Positions 56,082-64,000 of a stretch of 64,000 nt of DNA are shown one piece after another. Below the pieces are notes generated by a model, which had not been told where the DNA came from, searched no databases, and worked only from the letters and a program-made list of their open reading frames with translations. Location: assembly GCF_009905375.1 (NCBI RefSeq), contig NC_133653.1, forward strand, positions 94,724,609 through 94,788,608, in the 5' to 3' direction. Numbering within the stretch: the stretch's first letter is position 1; every line of letters begins with the position of its first letter. This stretch comes from Apium graveolens (lineage: Eukaryota; Streptophyta; Magnoliopsida; Apiales; Apiaceae). Both the position numbers and the translations under genes were made by a program.

Positions 56082-58162
56082 TGTAATAACCCCAATTTTT
56101 GGAATAGTGTTTTGCTGATTATGCTTATGAATAGTGTTTTGCTGATTATGCTGAATAAGAAAACTTTTCATGCCACACTATGTAGAGGTTCTTTTATTGA
56201 TCTTCTGGGATATTATTAGTACTCTATGTGGTATATAAGTGTATGTAAAGATCGTCAGAATCCAAATCCGAACACTTTGATTTTTCCCGAAAATCCACCA
56301 GATATCGAAAGAATTGAGTATAAGGTAACATGATAAAAAGGATTTAAATTCAAGGATTTTAATAGAGGATCATAAAAGGAATATAATGTATTGAGAAAGG
56401 TTAAGGGAACCTAAGTAATAAGATCCCGGGTATGATCCCTCAAACGATAAACGAAAACGAAAGTTAAGCGAACCGTATAACAGATCAGCGGTCATTAGCC
56501 AAATAATTAAAAGCTAATCAAATAGATTAGTGGGGATGATGTCATCAAACCAATGAGAAGAGGGCAAGTAAGGGATGATGACATAACAAGGTGACATAAG
56601 CATGACATAAGGGGGAAGGAGGTGTAGTTGATTTAAAACCACACAAAGTTCATAATTAAAAAGGTAATTAACCAAAATCAAGCTAAAAACAACCAACCAA
56701 CAATCATTTCACCCAAAACACAAAATCATTTCTTTCTTCAACCAAGGAGCTCTCGGCTTTTTCTTCTTTTCAAAGAAAAAAAAATCAAAATCCTAGTTCC
56801 AAGTTTTGTTAAATTACAAGGTAATTATCTAAGACTCCTTATGCAAAGTTATGGATATCCTATAAGTTTGAGCTCCTAAATCATTCACAATCTCTTCCTA
56901 AAAATCATGGAAGAAGATGGCGAATAGTGTTTTTCAAGAACTAAAATTTTTGTTCTTGAAGTTTTGTTTAGATTAAGCTTGGATAAGGACTTTAAGGGTG
57001 ATTCCAAACCATTCTCTTGATTCTCCACTCTCCAAGGAAGGTATAACCCATCCAAACCCTAACTTTATTTGAGTAATTAGGTTTAAGTTTTGTTGTTATA
57101 ATTCATGAGAGGTTTGCTAGTTGTAAATGTAGAGATTAGTTGATTTTGTGAAGTTTTGGAGTGGTAGTTCTTGGATTGTTGATTAATGAACTTAAGTGTA
57201 GTTAAATTCAAGTTTAAGAATAAGTATAAATTGTTAATGTTGAGTTGTTGGGGCTGTTATGATGTAGTATGGATGGATTTTTGATTGGGTTGTGATTGTG
57301 GATTGATTGTGGGTTGAATTGGAGTGTTTTAAATTTGGGAAATCGCGTAAACATAGCCGTCGTAATGTCCGATTTACTTTAGGCTGTTTTGTTCTTAACA
57401 TTAGGACCCGAGAACTCCCTGCTAGGTTTTGACCATTGCCATGATTAGATAGTTCATGTTACGAGCTTCGTTTTGATATATGGTTCGTTTGATTCCGATG
57501 TACGGTTTAGGAGAAATGGCCGTTTTAAGTAACGACATTTCGCGAACGAACCATTACCCGTCGCCTTACTTTGAAACATAGGTTAAAGACCTTAAAGGAC
57601 TAATTGGAGTATGAAACATCTATGTAAAGTGTAATAGGCAGTTGGTAAGACACTCGCGAAAGAATTGCCTTAAAACTCGTAATGGTTAATTTATTAGAAA
57701 TGGTGGAACCGAGGGTAGTCGAGCGACTTAATTGAATCGTTAAGCGCAAAGCGAGCGTTAGAGTCTAAATTGGTTAAAGTATAGATTTATAAGTGACTTT
57801 GGTTTAATTCCAACTTATATGTTGTTTATAGGTTACCAGAATCGTCCTAAGCCATTTGTAACCCCCCAGTCGCTCAGGCAAGTTTTCTACCCGTTATACT
57901 GTTGTTGTGATGTATATATGTATATGCATTATCTTGTGATAAGTGCATGATTGTTATTAGCAAATCTTACGATATATTGGAGCATATGATATGATATTTA
58001 TATGCATGCTTGTTTCGTAATCTTGATATCTAATTGTTGATTCAATGCTTATAAGTTGCATAATACCTATGCTAGAGATAAGCAGTAGTTGCGTATACCC
58101 TTAGTATAGGGGACCCAAAGGTGAACATTTTCTAAAATCGGGAGTCGATGTTCCCGAGTATA

Positions 58163-58196
<34 letters not shown>

Positions 58197-59735
58197 ATAT
58201 AGTTTTCAAAACTATTAATCGAATAAGGTTTATTCGATAACTTTATTTTATTTATTTAATGAATATTATTTGAATATTCATTCGAGGACTTATGACTCTG
58301 TTTATTCTATTTAATGATTATTATTTGAATATTCATTTGAGGATGTATGACTCCCTTTATTTTATTAATGAATATTATTTTGAATATTCATTCGAGGGCT
58401 TATGACTCCGCTTATTTTTATTAAATAATATTCTTTATTTTGTTAAAGAATAATGTTTCGATAATCAAACTTACTTTTGATTATTCAAATAAAGATAGTA
58501 CTTTCTTATAAGTATATCTTCGGTTATTTAATATTCATTTCAAGTATGAGTTTTAAAACTTCTACTTCAATTATTTTTATAAGGATTATCCTTGTGGGAA
58601 TATTATTTAAATAATAATATTCAGATATTTTCTAATATATTGGGACTGATTTACTTTAATAAATCAGCAGTACTCCAAACATTCTTAAAAATGTTTCGAG
58701 TCTTCGAAATGATTTTAAAAGTTAGAGCGGATCCCAAAACTCATTTTTTTATATTTAAATCTTCCTTTCGAAGGGGATTTAAATATTCGCTCAAAACCTG
58801 AGGGATCCGGCTCTGTGGTGTATCTTATATTCGCAATGAGGTTGCTGTTTTGATAAATGAATTGATTACTTACCCAACGTTCGGGAAGTAAGTCCATCTA
58901 ATTGAGTCGGCATAAGCGACAGGCCGGGGTACGGTCTATCAAAGTGTAAGTGGCTGGGTGGCAGTCCATCAATGCGTAAGAGGCCGAGTGGCGGTCCAGC
59001 ACAAGGTCCTTATGTGGCCAGGGTGATGACCGGTGGGGGATTCATCCATCTACTAGTAGAAAATGTTACTTATTGGTATCTTTGCCTGATCAGCAAGATA
59101 TCAGATTTATACCAAGGTTTTCTCCTTTCCAAATTCATTGGATATTGCAACTCTGTTTATAATTTTCATAACAGAGGTTTTCAAGGAGTGTATGAAATGT
59201 ATATATATAGGTGTATATATATATCGGAACTTAATGAAGTATCTCCTAACTTCATTATATATAATGATATTTCAAGGATTGAATCTATTCAAGTCTTATC
59301 TTGTAGTCTCATCTGGGTGATGAACTTTTGAAACTGATTATAACTTGAACGGTGGTAGTTCAAGTAGTATTCGGATATAAGTATATTGGAGTATCTTGTA
59401 ACTTCATCTTTTAAACTTATATCTAGTAAATGATTATCTTGTGCATGTCAAAGATTTTCAGAAAAACGTTGAGACAAGGTTAGATATATGAGATCACCTT
59501 GCAACGATATTTTATACAGTTATAAACGGGAACTCTGTGTATATTATACATGTCAGAGGATTTCAAAGATTGTGAAAAGTATATATGTATATATATACTG
59601 AATATTTTGTGACTTGGTCGCGTTAAGATATCAGTTTGGTTCATTTCTTCTTGACCAAGACTTTCATGAGTACTATAAGAATGCTCATATATTGTAAATC
59701 ATTATACATATTATTTTGGTGGGCTTGTTGCTCAC
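56082..59735 (+). repeat. LTR E: same gypsy family as A/B, opposite orientation, truncated
   Basis: Begins TGTAATAACCCCAATTTTTGG, the start of the A/B family LTR, here on the plus strand. Reverse-complement matches include the Ile/Leu-rich antisense ORF region, the TA tract (58163-58195) and the GGTGGGCTTGTTGCTCAC block at the end. About 430 bp of the LTR 3' end are missing because LTR F starts at 59736. It looks closer to LTR A than to LTR B. Confidence 0.85.
58163..58195. repeat. TA-rich microsatellite in LTR E
   Basis: Equivalent to the tract at 6690-6722, inverted. Confidence 0.85.
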
Positions 59736-62700
59736 TGTAATATCCGGGATATATCGTGTAATTATTTTTGCTATTATATAATTATTATGTGTGTTCAGTA
59801 TCCATTCTGTGAGTTAATTGTTAAAGTGTTATTTGTACTTGGTTATTCAAAAATAATATTAATTGAGTATTTTAATTTTTATATGTCCAAAATAAAATAT
59901 AGATAATTGTCATATCTTCCTAATTATTTTTATGTTGGTTTATGGATTTATAAGAATCATATGAAATTTCTAAAATCTTTTTCCGGGTAATTAAAATCTA
60001 TTTGATAAAAACGGGAACCAACCGACGTCAACCGTTGTTACGTTTTTGGAACCCGAAACTCTTTCGAGAACTCCTTCCTAACCTAATTGTAATATTCCGA
60101 GCATTTTCCATGTTTCGACTTTTTCGATCCGGCGTACGGTTTGTCCTGCGTGGGTCCCGGCGCAACATTTTCGATACAATATTCGTTTCGGTAAATCAAT
60201 AAAACCCGTATTTTCGATAAACATGAGCTTTTTATTAAAGTATCACAATTATCACTTCGTAATACGTGTAACCAGGCGCTGAGACCAAGACCGCAGTACA
60301 AATTGTACTGATTTGGATAATTATCCCGAAAACCGATACCGTTTGGATCAGTTTTTATAAATAAACGTACCGTTTTATATCCGGAATGATCCAACGGGAT
60401 ACTAATTTTCTGTAATTATAAATAGCCTTTTACCGTAATTTATTTCGTATCAAAATCAATTGCAGACAGATAATTATATAATTTTCAGAGAAAAACCCTA
60501 ATTTCCTAAAACTGTTCTAAGAATCAAACAAGCATTTGGAGGTGTTATTGAATTCGGTTTGGAAAGCTCGAGTAACCAATCTGAAGGTCTTGAAGAGCTC
60601 TACCAGATTCTGTAATCCATACACCTGCAGAAATCAAGGTTATTTTTCTAAATATTTATTTATTTTTGAATTTATTTTATTAAAACTTTGAATTTTTGTT
60701 CGGATGATTGTTTGTATGATTTGATGATTGCATGTTGTAGAGCTTGTTTTCCTGATGATTTTCATATGTCATACGTCTGATTTTGAGTTCAATAACATGT
60801 TCAAAATTGAGTTTGATTTTCGAATTTTAAAATTAGGGTTTATAACCCGTATGAATGTTCTTAATTGAAATTTGGGGGTTTCTTATTCTGTGATAGATTG
60901 ATGTTGTGTTATAGTGGGTTGTGTTCTCTGTGAAATTTGCAATCTAGTCGTATAAGTTTCATGAACCAACGAGGTCTGTAGAGAAGGGAGTTGTGTTTTG
61001 AAGTTTTCCGATGTTCGCCGGAAACTGGAAAATTTCACGGCCAAATTCCGGCCAACTCAGGGATTGTTAGGATGAATTGATTGCATGGTTGTGTTCCTGG
61101 TATTGTGTAGATGTGATCTGGAGGTGATGGTGGCCTGAGCATCCCTGGAACGTGTTCTCCGGCCATCCCCGACCGTTTTCAGGCGACCCCCCTGTAAAAT
61201 TACAGTTTAGTACCTATAGTTTTGAAAACGATGCAGTTTGGTCCCTGTAGTTTCCAGACTTTGCAAAAATTGGATTTCTGTTTTAAAAATGTTTAAAAAT
61301 CATATTTCCTATTTATTTTTATTATAAAAATTCGTTTTTAATTTCTGAAAATTCTAAAAATTATTATTTTAATTCTGAAAATTATTTTTAATTCACAAAT
61401 AAATCTAAATTAATTAGTTGATTAATTTCAGTTAATTTCTAATTGATTAATTGGTCAATTAATTCGAAAATTAATTGATTAATTGATTTAATTAATTATT
61501 AATTGATTTTAATTAATTATTTAATTAGATTTAATTATTTAAAAATGATTTAAAAATTCTGAAAAATAGTTTCGAACTTTAAAATATTATTCTAAATTAT
61601 TTCCAAGGCTCGATAATTATTCTAAAATTATTTCGGAGCCAGAATTGGCCAACCGAACCCTGTTTATTAACCCGAAATTGATCCAACGACCCGTTTTAAT
61701 TCCGAAAAATGTTTTAAAAATCATTTTAAATACCAGAAAGCCTATTTATGACCCGAGACTTCTTTATAAATAATATATCATTGATTACGTGATGTATTAT
61801 GTGCTATATATGCCTTGTTAATTGACTATCGGTCTATATATTCGGTGTTTCCTTGATTATTGCATAACTTTCAATCCGTTAATCGGATTTGGGTAAAACG
61901 AAGGGTAGATAGAAGTATGTGTTGAATAGAATTCCATGAGTAAATTATTGATAGATGCTTATAATATGTGAGCAGAAGAGGCAAGACGTAGGAAAGGGAA
62001 ACAGATAGTTGAGGAGTAAGACGCTTGTGATTGGAAGCGAGTGCAGTGTAGTAAGCTAATATCAGGCAAGTGTTCTGAACTTTCTCGAGATATTGTAGTA
62101 TTTGATAGTCAGATTGATATTGCAAGTGCTTTGAAGCACTGAAACCTAAACTCTGATTCCAGTTATTATTTTTGAGCCATAAACCTTATTCTTTCTAGAC
62201 CATTGATTGTTGTATACCTAAACACAAATCTCAAGTATACGATATTACTCCACAAATACATGTAAACAAAATCCCAAACACTGAACTGAATTACTTGTAC
62301 ATTCAATCATTGTATCCTATGCTTTGAAAGCCCAAATCTTTGAAACCCTGAAATGTTGATTCCTTTGTTATCCAATTCTTTCATTACCCAGCATCCAAGC
62401 TTTTAAATTGCCTTATTGATCCTTACAAAGATTGAAACCCTTTCATTGTTAAACATTTATTGTTGTTAATGATTTCGGTTATTGTTTATTATTGCATATT
62501 CTGTTATTATGTTAGAATTGGATTGTTTTTAAAAAATTATGGACCAGATTCGTGGTCAGACCATATAATGGTCAAGTTAGGCCAATGTGTGCCTTGGATC
62601 CTGTAGTTAGAGCAATGCTGTGTGCCTTGCTCGGGGTTAGTGCGTGACTGATCAGCAGCCTAACCTTGGTTTTTAAATTAAAAGTATAATATCCAATTCT

Positions 62701-63176
62701 AAATCATAATCCAATGTTCACTTGATATCATAATCATATTCACCTGATGATCATTATTCTCAGTTTTGTCATTGTGACTTGCTGAGCTAGTTAGCTCATT
62801 TGTGCGATGTTGTTTATATTCTTTCCAGTTAAAAAGGAACCAGTTGGTAGCAAGGATCCCCAGTCCAGCGCGAGAACTAGGGGTTCAGGTTGAGAAAGCT
62901 GAGCTAGTAGGCTTCTTTTGGGATAATTTAAGTTTGTAAAAGTTTATAATAATGTTTAATACTCAGTTTGAGTTTGAAATAGTTGGGATTTGAACGGTTT
63001 GTAATATATTAGTGTGTTTGGCTTGTATGCATACTTTAACCTGTTGCGGTCTGTGGTGGTTGGTAAGTAGGGTCACTGCATATATTATTATTATCTTTAT
63101 TATTGTTATAAGCAGGTTATAATTAAGGTGTGTGTGTGGACCCCAAACTTCTGACCCGGGTTTGGAGGGCGCCACA
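59736..63176 (+). repeat. 5' LTR of gypsy element F
   Basis: 3441 bp, from TGTAATATCCGGGATATATC to GGAGGGCGCCACA. It follows ctcac (59731-59735), a candidate target site, and is followed by a PBS. It has a TATA box near 60417, several AT-rich palindromes (61430-61520) and a GCTGAGCTAGTTAGCTCAT block near 62780. ORFs inside are short and not supported. Confidence 0.85.
60417..60425 (+). promoter_or_regulatory. TATA box in LTR F
   Basis: TATAAATAG, about 680 bp into the LTR. The following CAATTGCAGACAG segment is at a suitable distance for a start site. Confidence 0.55.
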
Positions 63177-63180
63177 GGTT

Positions 63181-63192
63181 TGGTATCAGAGC
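63181..63192 (+). other. primer binding site, element F
   Basis: TGGTATCAGAGC four bases after the LTR end; initiator tRNA-Met type. Confidence 0.92.
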
Positions 63193-63374
63193 TACAGGTT
63201 ATAAGTCACTGACACAAGCCTAGGTTGACGGGAATGGGTAGAGGGATATGATTAGAAGTAAGGTATAGGATGATAGAACGTCGAGAGGTTGAGTGTTATG
63301 GTATAACCGGTATTAGTATAGTTTGCGTCGTGGTACAAGATTCTTATATTACGATATGATTTCAGATAGTAGAG

Positions 63375-63886
63375 ATGGCCGACTCTTTTATTCCCGTATC
63401 AGCTGATCACTCAGAGCCTTCAGTTGGAGCACCAGCATCGGATCCATGTCCTGTTATTCCACCAGCATTGGCTATTCTACCTCCACCGGTGTTGCAGCCC
63501 GTACCATTGCAGGCTATTCCACCTCCAGGCATGAGGCCACCTGTCAGAGGACCCCACCTGTTGATTCAGGCTTTACTAGTCATTCAGTCATAGGAGTACC
63601 TTTCCAGTTCTCTTCCTATCCTGTCCCATATCATCAGTTTGAGGCTTGCCTTATGGAGCAGCAATTCCTACAGGGTCAGATCCAGGAGTTATTGCATATC
63701 ATGTGTACCAGAGAGATGGGGAGTGGTGAGAGGCGACTTAGGGAGAGGCTCCAGGCATTTCGTAGAGCAGCTGCTGTGAGGATTGCTGAGTCTACACATG
63801 AGGACATCACCCCTGATTTCCTAGTGGAGTGGGCTAAGTGGGTTCTAGAGGAGCTTGAGGAGATAGGAGGTCCAGATTTGCCATGA
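63375..63886 (+). pseudogene. unrecognised ORF of element F, frameshifted
   Basis: First piece 63375-63593: MADSFIPVSADHSEPSVG then a Pro-rich stretch. A shift near 63545 moves the reading into the frame that ends at 63886. Second piece: YHQFEACLMEQQFLQGQIQELL, then EMGSGERRLRERLQAFRRAAA, then DFLVEWAKWVLEELEEIGG. It is predicted helical and charged, coiled-coil-like, about 170 aa in all. It lies where gag should begin, but I see no gag motif. It may be a gag N-terminal region or a small protein of a non-autonomous element. Confidence 0.5.
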
Positions 63887-64000
63887 GCCAGAGATTCTGA
63901 GATGGAGATGCTGAGCAGTGTTCTTATGGTTATGTAGTATGGACAGTAGTGTGTAGTGTGTATCAGTAGACTTTTGAGTTGTATTTATAGACTAGCGATG
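63887..64000 (+). other. element F internal sequence to window end
   Basis: Purine-rich sequence after the short ORF; no feature seen. The element continues beyond the window. Confidence 0.5.

Noticed and set aside
60083..60394. 103-aa minus-strand ORF in LTR F
   Set aside because: Antisense, no recognisable domain, overlaps the U3/R promoter area; likely chance.
62829..62895. Possible third H3-like mini-ORF in LTR F
   Set aside because: The reading after the splice-like CAG (KKEPVGSKDPQSS) has no ATG and no H3 resemblance.

Overview
This window is intergenic heterochromatin-like DNA from a large plant genome. The AT-rich background, Ty1/copia and Ty3/gypsy elements primed by initiator tRNA-Met (TGGTATCAGAGC), Sirevirus-type copia elements with a third ORF, Tekay/Del-type gypsy elements with ~4 kb LTRs and an Athila-type gag all point to a eudicot. 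Apiaceae is only a weak, memory-based guess. I see no host gene, tRNA, rRNA or CRISPR array. Nearly every base belongs to nested LTR retrotransposons.

Layout from left to right. (1) 1-21916: Ty3/gypsy element A on the minus strand. Its rearranged internal region is 1-4705 and its right (5') LTR is 4706-21916, split by a complete, very young Sirevirus-like copia element (SIRE1, 7778-20903, target-site duplication taaac). (2) 21917-22393: the 3' end of another gypsy LTR, plus strand. (3) 22394-30124: defective copia element C, minus strand. (4) 30125-36986: 5'-truncated second Sirevirus (SIRE2), in which pol is fused in frame to the third ORF. (5) 36987-37775: Athila-like gag fragment, broken by (6) gypsy element B, minus strand, 37776-56081, the same family and same rearranged layout as A. 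Its left LTR holds copia element G (40036-47767, TSD tagac). (7) 56082-59735: the start of a same-family LTR in the opposite orientation (E). (8) 59736-63176: the 3.4 kb LTR of another gypsy element (F), followed by its PBS and a short unrecognised ORF to the window end.

How the parts work. The gag ORFs encode particle proteins with zinc knuckles. The pol ORFs encode protease, integrase, reverse transcriptase and RNase H. LTRs carry promoter and polyadenylation signals; PBS and PPT prime cDNA synthesis. Only SIRE1 looks close to functional: its pol and 1128-aa third ORF are open and its LTRs differ at about five positions, but gag and pol are in different frames.

Most interesting signals: (a) a hairpin-repeat array ending in a TATA box just upstream of SIRE1 ORF3, built from the same ~11-bp motif as hairpins in its LTRs, which looks like an internal promoter; (b) short LTR-resident ORFs whose N termini resemble the histone H3 tail in two different gypsy families; (c) distinct short-repeat or hairpin arrays in the leaders or LTRs of SIRE2, C and G; (d) a scrambled gypsy gene order shared by two copies.
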